Assembly (NCBI GenBank): GCA_949127645.1
Contig: CASBQM010000296.1
Coordinates: 1 to 11,657, forward strand
Reading direction: 5' to 3'
Length of the DNA: 11,657 nucleotides
Source of the DNA: Synechococcales cyanobacterium PMM_0036
Lineage (GTDB): Bacteria > Cyanobacteriota > Cyanobacteriia > Elainellales > Elainellaceae
Shown: piece by piece, positions 5,981 through 11,657 of the stretch
Position numbering within the stretch: the stretch's first letter is position 1
Layout: every line of letters begins with the position of its first letter
The notes under the pieces: model-generated
The model's database searches: none
Seen by the model: the letters and a program-made list of their open reading frames with translations, nothing else
Told to the model about the DNA's origin: nothing
Translations under genes and position numbers: made by a program

Positions 5981-6505
5981 ATGAATACTCGCTCACGGAT
6001 AATGATGCCCCAACGTTATCAAGCCTCTGCAAACCTGCTGTCACAACTTGGTCTGAGTCTCAGTAGCCTCTTCTTCCTGTCTGTCTATCTGCCCATACAA
6101 GCCGCATCTGCCTCTCCGTTCACCGCAGGAATCTCAACAGCGTCTCCCATTGAAGCCCGATCGCTCTGTGATATTTTCTTGAATCGCCAGGAGGCTCAAG
6201 CCTTCTTTGAGCATAATTCCACAAACGCTATTAACCTCAATCCCGATGGAGATGGGCAAGCTTGCAGGCACCTATCTACCACGGTGCGAACAGATGGCTA
6301 CCAAGTCTCTAGTGGTTCGACCAGCAATGGTTGGCGGTTTGAGGTTTGGAAGTCTTCGGTGCGATCGTCCTATGGTTCATCTCATAATCAGTTGATCTAC
6401 TACGTCAAAGCTTGGCGAAGTTCTCAATCGGACACTTTGCTGACGACCAGAAGTTTTTCGTCTGCTCAGGCAGCCTATGAGTACTTTGTGAATTCTCTGA
6501 GCTAA
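5981..6505 (+). CDS. Secreted protein with an Excalibur-like calcium-binding segment
   Basis: A 174-residue protein. Residues 1 to about 44 form a long signal peptide with a hydrophobic core (LGLSLSSLFFLSVYLPI) and an Ala/Ser-rich cleavage region (QAASAS). Residues 62-98 resemble the Excalibur motif of extracellular bacterial proteins: CDIFLNRQEAQAFFE, then LNPDGDGQAC, with the D-x-D-G-x-x-C calcium loop (D89, D91, C95). C63 and C95 could form a disulfide after export. Residues about 115-174 (GWRFEVWK, LIYYVKAWR, FSSAQAAYEYFVNSL) form a small unrecognised domain predicted to mix beta strands and a C-terminal helix. Such motifs often accompany surface nucleases, but no nuclease domain is present. 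The start is uncertain: ATG 5981 has no strong ribosome site, and Met8 or Met9 would also leave a normal signal peptide. It lies after the 41-bp elements and heads a run of three small genes. Confidence 0.7.
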   Translation: MNTRSRIMMPQRYQASANLLSQLGLSLSSLFFLSVYLPIQAASASPFTAGISTASPIEARSLCDIFLNRQEAQAFFEHNSTNAINLNPDGDGQACRHLSTTVRTDGYQVSSGSTSNGWRFEVWKSSVRSSYGSSHNQLIYYVKAWRSSQSDTLLTTRSFSSAQAAYEYFVNSLS

Positions 6506-6534
6506 AAACTGCATCTAAAAGCTGCATCTAAAAC
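6502..6534 (+). repeat. 13-bp tandem repeat over the stop codon of the Excalibur-like gene
   Basis: CTAAAARCTGCAT occurs twice in tandem (6502-6514 and 6515-6527), followed by a partial third CTAAAAC. The TAA stop at 6503-6505 lies in the first copy, so changes in copy number would not alter the protein. It is probably a local slippage product in the 72-bp gap. Confidence 0.65.
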
Positions 6535-6562
6535 AAGTGCCCATTCTTGATGAACTAGCAAA

Positions 6563-6568
6563 AAGGAG
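6563..6568 (+). promoter_or_regulatory. Ribosome binding site of the GspE-N-like gene
   Basis: AAGGAG lies 9 bases before the ATG at 6578 and supports this small gene as real. Confidence 0.75.
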
Positions 6569-6577
6569 TTTCAAACT

Positions 6578-6859
6578 ATGCTTGCTTATTGCACTTCTAG
6601 ATTTACACCAGAGAATTTGCCGCAGGCGATCGCCCCTACACCTACCTTAATTGATCGCTCTGCTAAACTGGGTTGGATCTTGCTCAACAAAAAGCTGATT
6701 TCTCCAACTCAGCTAGAATCTGCCCTGATTCGGCAGCGCCGGGATGAGCAAAAACTGGGGAAACTCTTGATAGAAGCAAAGTTGATATCTGATCAACAGC
6801 TAGCCCAATCGCTACAAGAACAATACTGGCGCAGAAGCGGCTATTGGGTGATTGGATAA
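6578..6859 (+). CDS. Small protein with tandem GspE-N/MshEN-like repeats
   Basis: A 93-residue protein. After a 29-residue lead (starting MLAYCTSRFTPENLP) it consists of two 29-residue repeats: residues 30-58, beginning KLGWILLNKKLISPTQLESA, and 59-87, beginning KLGKLLIEAKLISDQQLAQS. The pattern (R/K)LGxxLxxxxLIxxxxLxxxLxxQ is that of the N-terminal domain of type II secretion and type IV pilus ATPases (GspE-N, MshEN). In MshE a pair of such motifs binds cyclic di-GMP. Here the usual Gly after the LL strand is Lys in both repeats, and the spacer between motifs is 5 residues instead of the usual longer one, so nucleotide binding cannot be assumed. No ATPase domain follows, so this is a stand-alone unit. 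It has no signal peptide and should be cytoplasmic. AAGGAG 9 bases upstream fixes the start. Family resemblance is moderate; function is unknown. Confidence 0.72.
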   Translation: MLAYCTSRFTPENLPQAIAPTPTLIDRSAKLGWILLNKKLISPTQLESALIRQRRDEQKLGKLLIEAKLISDQQLAQSLQEQYWRRSGYWVIG

Positions 6860-6947
6860 CTGCTAGACTAGAGCGATCAATTAAACAGAGCATTGCTATT
6901 AGCAGCAACTCAAAAAAGTAGCATTCTACACCGTCAGACAATTAGAT

Positions 6948-7343
6948 ATGGAAGGCATTATTATTCTAGCTGCACTTCTCTTACTGTTGTGGTTTTGGTT
7001 TAAATATCAAGCTGATTACAATATTCTGGATACGTTTAGTCCAGTAAAAACTGAATATGGAATTATTGTGGAAAAGGAATACATACCGTCTCAGTCAAGG
7101 ATTATTATCAGGAAAGTTACTCATACTCACAAAGGCTTTAGTAGAACCAGCTATGATGTTCCGACAGAAATCCAAGTACTTGAAAAGTGTATATTGCATA
7201 TTAATCTAAGCGAGAGAAGTGTAGTTGCTTCAGTTTCAGGTAAGATGTATGACAGCGTGAATAAGGGCGACAGTATATTTGTCAGATATTCACAAGGACG
7301 ATTCTCAAAGAATATCTATCTTAAAAAAGTTGGATACCCATAA
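6948..7343 (+). CDS. Unrecognised small single-pass membrane protein
   Basis: A 131-residue protein. Residues 3-18 (GIIILAALLLLLWFWF) are a transmembrane helix or uncleaved signal anchor with no obvious cleavage site. Residues about 33-128 look like a compact beta-rich domain, with alternating strands such as YGIIVEKEYI, RIIIRKVTH, PTEIQVLEK, ILHINL, SVVASV, SIFVRYS and NIYLKKV, and a tight DSVNKGD turn near residues 102-108. I do not recognise the family. The gene is visibly more AT-rich than the exoprotein genes, lacks CGATCG sites and has no clear ribosome binding site before ATG 6948. It may have been acquired separately, although the length and domain structure argue for a real gene. It lies 88 bases after the GspE-N-like gene and 90 before exoprotein C on the same strand, so cotranscription is possible. 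The orientation of the beta domain across the membrane cannot be decided. Confidence 0.65.
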   Translation: MEGIIILAALLLLLWFWFKYQADYNILDTFSPVKTEYGIIVEKEYIPSQSRIIIRKVTHTHKGFSRTSYDVPTEIQVLEKCILHINLSERSVVASVSGKMYDSVNKGDSIFVRYSQGRFSKNIYLKKVGYP

Positions 7344-7433
7344 GATTCAAGAAAAAGGGCAGGTTTAGCTGAACTTTAATGCTAGCTACCACTTCTTTTC
7401 TGTCCTTACCCAATCCTGTTCTGGGGAAAGCCC

Positions 7434-10400
7434 GTGAAATTGCACGATCGCCTTTATGTTGCCTGGGCTTTTCTCTTCGTTATTCTGCCTAGCCCGGTGA
7501 TGGCTCAAATCATTCCTGACGACACATTAGGGACAGAGAGTTCGCAGATCTCACCGAACGTCGAAATTCGTGGAGGACGGGGCGATCGCATTGAAGGCGG
7601 CGCAATCCGAGGCGCTAATTTATTTCACAGCTTTCAAGAGTTTAATGTCAATGCAGGACAGCGGGTTTATTTTGCCAATCCGGCAGGGGTACAGAATATC
7701 CTCAGTCGGGTTACGGGTCGGAATGCCTCGAATATTCAGGGGACATTGGGGGTAGAGGGTGGCGCAAATCTGTTTCTGCTGAATCCAAATGGCATTGTGT
7801 TTGGGCAAAATGCGCGGCTCGATATTAATGGTTCCTTTGTGGGCAATACCGCCAATGGGTTTCGGTTTGCCGATGGCAGTGAGTTTAGCGCCATCGATCC
7901 GCAAGCTGCGCCTTTGCTGACGGTGAATGTGCCGATCGGTCTACAGTATGGCGCGAGTTCAGGCGGCAGCATTATCAGCACGGGCAATCTCAGCGTTGGG
8001 CAAGATCTGCTGCTCTCGGCAGATACGCTGGTATTGCAGGGACAGCTTCATGCCGGACGAGATTTAATCCTGCGATCGCCCCATCCGATTCAGGCGCAAG
8101 CTGTCCAGTGGAGCAGCGGCAGAGATTTTAGTATGGGAGACTATCGGGGCGGCTCGTTGCAGGTGAATGCCGGGAGAAATATTGCCTATGGAACGGTGGT
8201 GGTGGATGCGATCGCCCTTCCAGTTAACCCAACCCAGCCAGCGATGCTACTGCGATCGGGTGGACAAATTGCGGGAACCGGAAATATCTCAACGACTGTA
8301 CCGAGCGGTGGATTGCAGGTAGATTTTCTGAGTCAAGGAGATATGAATATTCGTGGGATTACGACTCAAGGGGGGGCGATTAATCTTACGAGTCTAAATG
8401 GTGGAATTACCACGAATGGGGTGACGCTGGATACCACGAATGGGGCAAAAGATGGTGGGGCGATCGCGCTGAGAGCCAATGGAAATATCGCTGTGGGTGA
8501 TCTCGATTCTTTTTCCTTTGCACCCTACAACGTTACGAATGATGGGTATATTTATAAACTCTCCGTCTCCGGTAATGGGGGAGTAATTAGTATCCTTACA
8601 GGTAATGGTAATATCTCAACTCGCAATCTTAACACCTACTCTGAAGCTTCCAATTTTTCACTTACCGATCAATCCTTCTCCGGAAATGGTGGGTCAATCA
8701 GTATCTTTACAGGTAACGGTAATATCTCAACGCGTAATCTCAATTCCTACTCTCGCTCTCGCAATGCTGGAAATGGAGGAGCAATTACTGCTTCTGCTAT
8801 TAGCGGTATAATTATTGCAAATGATCTTAATTCTTGGTCTTCAGATTCTACTTCTTACCCTCAGCCTTATCCTAGAAGCCTAGCACTCATTCCTACTTTT
8901 ACAAGAAACGGGGGAGCAATTACACTCTCTGCCTCTAATGGAATCACTGCGAGAGATATAAGAGCTAGCTCTTATATCTTAACTGAATCTTCTCCATCTA
9001 CAGGTAATGGTGGTTCAATTATAATGTATACCTCTGAGGGTAATATCGTTGCAAACTACCTAACTGCTTTTTCTGTTGCTATCGTTGATAATAAAAGCTG
9101 TATAAGGGGTTGCCCTATTTCCGCTGGTAACGGTGGAGATATACGCCTTGCCGCACCCAATGGCAACATTACTATCCGTTCTTCTATAGAAACTGGCGTA
9201 ACTGCTGCTAGATCTGGTGAAAATTCATACAGAAATATATTGACTGGAGACAGTGGAGACGTGATCATCTCTGCCTATGGTGACATTTATTTAGGTTTGC
9301 CTATTATCACCACTGGCAGTCGAAACGCTGGATCGGTTAGCATTATTACAACCAACGGTAGCATTATTACTACGGGATCATTCTATGGAATTTATGCTTT
9401 TGCTAGCAGAGGCATTGGCGGAGCAGTCACGTTCTCTGCTCCCAACGGTAGCATAGTCATCCCCTCAGTAAATAGTACTTTTGCCTTTTCTGGTATCTTG
9501 ACTTTAGGTAATCGCAACTCTGGTGGTGACATTACTCTTACCAGTCGAAATAATATTCTTTTGCCTTCATTAAACACAACAGGCAATCGCCATTCAGGAA
9601 ACATCACTGTTACAACGGATGGTGATTTGTCTGTGTTGGGCAATAGCGTTATTACCACGGATAACTTTGGTTCTGGACGAAGTGGCAATATAACGCTCAG
9701 GGGGCGATCGATCGCTATTACTAATGGTTCTCAACTATCTGCATCAACACATGGAAGGGGGCAGGCAGGCAATATTACCCTAAGTGCTTTTGACAGTATC
9801 CAGTTGAGCGGCATTGCCCCAGATAATAAACCTCCTATACTTTTCACTGAGCAGGGCGGGTTAGTCGGAATTCCAGTAGGAACATATATAGGTGGATATC
9901 TTCCTACTGGAGATGCTAGAAACCTTAATACCGACGATCGCTCCACCATTTTTCCTAGCGGTGTCTTTACACAAACGACCAGAGGTTCAAGCGGCAATAG
10001 CGGCAATATCGATATTCAAACCGATCGCCTAATTGTTCGAGATGGGGCGGCGATCGGCATTTCCACCTTTGGAACAGGAAGTTCAGGCAACCTTACCGTC
10101 CGCGCCAACTCCGTCTTGCTCGACAATGGCACTGTCACTGCTTCTACCGTGTCACAAGGTGGCGGCAACATTACATTCAATGATGTCAATCTGTTAGAGA
10201 TGCGCAATAACAGCCTAATTTCTGCCGAAGCTCTCAACAATGCGAATGGCGGCAACATTACGATCAATGCCAACAACGGATTTATCATCGCATCGCCTAC
10301 CGAAAATAACGACATCATCGCCAGAGCTGCTGCGGGTCGGGGCGGCAACATCACGATTCCTGCCCTTGGCATCTTGGGATTGGAAGAACAATCTGCCAGG

Positions 10401-10859
10401 ATCGGCAACTATACGAGTGATATTGATGCGACGGGTCAAACACCAGGCACCGTCACGATTAATGGTCTCAGCACCGATCCCAGTCGCGGCTTGGCGGCAC
10501 TTCCTACCGACATCACCGATCGCTCCAACCAAATCTCCCAAAATTGCGCTCCCCAAGCCGGAGAGTCCAGCCAATTTGTCGCTACCGGACGGGGAGGCTT
10601 ACCCCTCAGCCCCGATCAACCCTTACACGATCGCACAGTGCTAACACCAGAGTGGGTCATGCTCGACGCTACCGAAAGTGAGGCAAGGCCGCAAAGCAGC
10701 GAAAAGACTCTACCCGATTCCACTCCTGTTTCTGCCAATGCGATCGTCGAAGCCAATAGTTGGACAGTTGATGCCAACGGCAAAGTAGCGCTGATTGACC
10801 AACCCCTCGCTCCGATTCAGCAGCAGGGCGATCGCGTTTGTCTGGAGCGATCGCAATAG
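7434..10859 (+). CDS. TPS filamentous-haemagglutinin-like exoprotein (exoprotein C), complete
   Basis: A 1141-residue TpsA-type exoprotein. Residues 1-24 are a signal peptide cut after VMA. The TPS domain is about 25-170, with GANLFHSFQEFN (60-71), NILSRVTGRN (88-97) and NLFLLNPNGIVFGQNA (112-127), which includes the classic NPNG motif. Residues about 170-340 are a beta-helix with GGSLQVNAGRN-type strands. Residues about 345-755 are a Ser/Thr/Tyr/Asn-rich array of GNGGxIxIxT-NGNIxTxNLN units, holding an odd pair C556/C560 (SCIRGC). Residues about 755-1000 return to GQAGNITLSA-type strands. The end carries DPSRGLAALP, ITDRSNQISQNC, TGRGGLPLSPDQPLHDR, IVEAN and a C-terminal C1136. The start is a GTG: it gives a complete signal peptide and is preceded by a GGGGAAAG stretch 4 bases upstream; no in-frame ATG fits better. 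Probable role is surface adhesion or matrix; no TpsB is present. The 3' end converges on the DUF928 gene with a 26-base gap. Confidence 0.92.
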   Translation: MKLHDRLYVAWAFLFVILPSPVMAQIIPDDTLGTESSQISPNVEIRGGRGDRIEGGAIRGANLFHSFQEFNVNAGQRVYFANPAGVQNILSRVTGRNASNIQGTLGVEGGANLFLLNPNGIVFGQNARLDINGSFVGNTANGFRFADGSEFSAIDPQAAPLLTVNVPIGLQYGASSGGSIISTGNLSVGQDLLLSADTLVLQGQLHAGRDLILRSPHPIQAQAVQWSSGRDFSMGDYRGGSLQVNAGRNIAYGTVVVDAIALPVNPTQPAMLLRSGGQIAGTGNISTTVPSGGLQVDFLSQGDMNIRGITTQGGAINLTSLNGGITTNGVTLDTTNGAKDGGAIALRANGNIAVGDLDSFSFAPYNVTNDGYIYKLSVSGNGGVISILTGNGNISTRNLNTYSEASNFSLTDQSFSGNGGSISIFTGNGNISTRNLNSYSRSRNAGNGGAITASAISGIIIANDLNSWSSDSTSYPQPYPRSLALIPTFTRNGGAITLSASNGITARDIRASSYILTESSPSTGNGGSIIMYTSEGNIVANYLTAFSVAIVDNKSCIRGCPISAGNGGDIRLAAPNGNITIRSSIETGVTAARSGENSYRNILTGDSGDVIISAYGDIYLGLPIITTGSRNAGSVSIITTNGSIITTGSFYGIYAFASRGIGGAVTFSAPNGSIVIPSVNSTFAFSGILTLGNRNSGGDITLTSRNNILLPSLNTTGNRHSGNITVTTDGDLSVLGNSVITTDNFGSGRSGNITLRGRSIAITNGSQLSASTHGRGQAGNITLSAFDSIQLSGIAPDNKPPILFTEQGGLVGIPVGTYIGGYLPTGDARNLNTDDRSTIFPSGVFTQTTRGSSGNSGNIDIQTDRLIVRDGAAIGISTFGTGSSGNLTVRANSVLLDNGTVTASTVSQGGGNITFNDVNLLEMRNNSLISAEALNNANGGNITINANNGFIIASPTENNDIIARAAAGRGGNITIPALGILGLEEQSARIGNYTSDIDATGQTPGTVTINGLSTDPSRGLAALPTDITDRSNQISQNCAPQAGESSQFVATGRGGLPLSPDQPLHDRTVLTPEWVMLDATESEARPQSSEKTLPDSTPVSANAIVEANSWTVDANGKVALIDQPLAPIQQQGDRVCLERSQ
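8568..8753 (+). repeat. 111-bp direct coding repeat in exoprotein C
   Basis: Bases 8568-8642 and 8679-8753 are near copies at a period of 111 bases (37 residues). Both encode SGNGG(V/S)ISI, then TGNGNISTRNLN and an S/T-Y-S end. Further diverged GNGG-type units follow at about 8769, 8909, 9004 and 9127. The first pair is the most recently duplicated. Confidence 0.75.
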
Positions 10860-10885
10860 AGCATCCTTATTGGCTAGCAATGCGT

Positions 10886-11656
10886 TCAGCGGATCAAAGG
10901 CTGAGTCGCCAGATTTTCTAGACTTACAGATTTGAGCAAATCCATCCAGTCTTGCGCGATCGCCCCGTCCCCCGGCTTTGCCAGCTTCAGTTCTGCCAGG
11001 GTTGTCAGCGCATCATACCAAATTCCATTTTCGGCATAGAGTGCAGCACGCTGTTGGGGCGTGGCATGAGTCAGGCGATCGCTCAGTCCTTGCTCCAGAC
11101 GAGTGCGCTGTACCCAGCCTTCGACATAATTCAGCGCTGGGGGTTGACTCGGCTCACACATCGTCCTCACCTTAAAAAACCAGTGATACTGCTGGTTTAC
11201 CTCTAGTCCACTTGCCGTCGGGGGGAGTTTCACAGAAACAATTCCAGGCGCTGATGGCACTGGGATCAGCGTACGATAGATCGTTTGATCCTGATTATTT
11301 TGCAAGATAAACTCGATCGCGCTCACCTTCGCGGGGTCATAGGGCACAGAGAACCAAAAGCTAGGATGAGTCGCGTCGGTTAATCCCCAAACTTGAGTAA
11401 TCGGGGCTGTATTTGAAGCTGTACTTACGGTCTGCTCAGGCACAAGCGCCGTTAGAGGGTGGCTTCCGGCAGCGCATCCCCGAGAACCGCCTGCCCCCCG
11501 ACCTCCCGGTGCGCCGCGATCGGGCAGCGGCGGCGGCGTGTAGTAGATAGAGGTTGCAGAGCTGGGTTGCATCGGTGCCGCCTGTAGCGCTGTAGTTAAA
11601 ATGAAGCCGCCGAGCAAGCTTAGAGCCAAGGCATGAGTCAAAGTGAAAGACTGCAA
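10886..11656 (-). CDS. DUF928 family protein, 5' end at or beyond the window edge
   Basis: Read on the minus strand, 256 residues are visible. The first possible codon is a TTG at 11656-11654, and no stop precedes it before the edge, so the true start is probably outside. A hydrophobic stretch LALSLLGGFILTTALQA and the following Ala-Pro look like a signal peptide, so the protein is probably exported. DUF928 features are GAPGGRGAGGSRGC (48-61), GLTDATHPSFWFSVPY (91-106), YHWFFKV (157-163), a second Cys in TMCEPS and the C-terminal NGIWYDALTTLAEL (210-223). DUF928 is a cyanobacterial family of unknown function, often seen, as far as I recall, near CHAT or CHASE2 proteins and haemagglutinin-type exoproteins, which fits this context. 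It converges on exoprotein C with only 26 bases between stop codons and no clear terminator. Confidence 0.88.
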   Translation of the reverse strand: MQSFTLTHALALSLLGGFILTTALQAAPMQPSSATSIYYTPPPLPDRGAPGGRGAGGSRGCAAGSHPLTALVPEQTVSTASNTAPITQVWGLTDATHPSFWFSVPYDPAKVSAIEFILQNNQDQTIYRTLIPVPSAPGIVSVKLPPTASGLEVNQQYHWFFKVRTMCEPSQPPALNYVEGWVQRTRLEQGLSDRLTHATPQQRAALYAENGIWYDALTTLAELKLAKPGDGAIAQDWMDLLKSVSLENLATQPLIR

Positions 11657-11657
11657 T

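Noticed and set aside
6893..6908. Terminator TTGCT...AGCAA after the GspE-N-like gene
   Set aside because: There are only 5 weak pairs, followed by A-rich rather than T-rich sequence.
8568..9140. CRISPR-like array
   Set aside because: The repeats are coding, in frame, diverged and of variable spacing; there are no identical short repeats with unique spacers and no cas genes.
10016..10408. Minus-strand ORF of 130 residues inside exoprotein C, and similar antisense ORFs over the other exoproteins
   Set aside because: They lie opposite strongly coding repeats with conserved protein motifs, have odd composition, and look like no known protein. They are shadows of low-stop repetitive sequence.
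1..11657. tRNA, rRNA, transposase or insertion-sequence ends
   Set aside because: No cloverleaf-like or rRNA-like sequence, no transposase motifs and no terminal inverted repeats with target duplications were seen by eye; a covariance-model search was not possible.

Overview
The window looks like chromosomal DNA of a cyanobacterium, probably filamentous. The HIP1-type octamer GCGATCGC and its CGATCG core recur throughout. The gene content also fits: three two-partner-secretion (TPS) filamentous-haemagglutinin-like exoproteins with the cyanobacterial 'TGRGGLPLSP' C-terminal block, and a DUF928 protein. Genus cannot be fixed from the sequence.

Layout. Seven complete genes and the 3' end of an eighth lie on the + strand; one gene at the right edge is on the - strand. 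(1) 1-666 is the C-terminal end of TPS exoprotein A, with an 11-unit GA microsatellite that throws its conserved tail out of frame. (2) 942-1703 encodes a two-domain PPC (pre-peptidase C-terminal) protein with two EF-hand-like calcium loops and no signal peptide. (3) 1850-2641 encodes a cytoplasmic parvulin-type (PpiC) peptidyl-prolyl isomerase, separated from the PPC gene by a large stem-loop. (4) 2780-5641 is TPS exoprotein B, complete (953 aa). (5) 5981-7343 holds three small genes: a secreted Excalibur-like calcium-binding protein, a tandem GspE-N/MshEN-like protein, and an unrecognised single-pass membrane protein. (6) 7434-10859 is TPS exoprotein C, complete (1141 aa). (7) 10886-11656 (-) is a DUF928 protein, convergent with exoprotein C and open at the window edge.

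Theme. Most products are predicted to be exported, surface-exposed or linked to export: three beta-helical adhesin-like proteins, two putative calcium binders, a folding catalyst and an exported DUF928 protein. No TpsB outer-membrane pore is in the window, so the exoproteins must use one encoded elsewhere. A surface-adhesion or matrix locus is the simplest reading, but that role is inferred.

Most notable observations. (a) The (GA)11 tract in exoprotein A: removing one unit, or adding two, restores a C-terminal tail homologous to those of B and C, whereas adding one unit gives an immediate stop. This is a candidate three-state phase-variation switch. (b) All three exoproteins (A only when frame-restored) have a C-terminal cysteine pair 98 or 99 residues apart, and the frameshift removes the second cysteine of A. 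(c) A 41-bp element occurs three times, only in the intergenic regions after exoproteins A and B. (d) A stem-loop with 9-bp and 17-bp stems lies between the PPC and PpiC genes. (e) About 1.2 kb inside exoprotein C lacks CGATCG sites although both flanks are rich in them, suggesting a mosaic gene.
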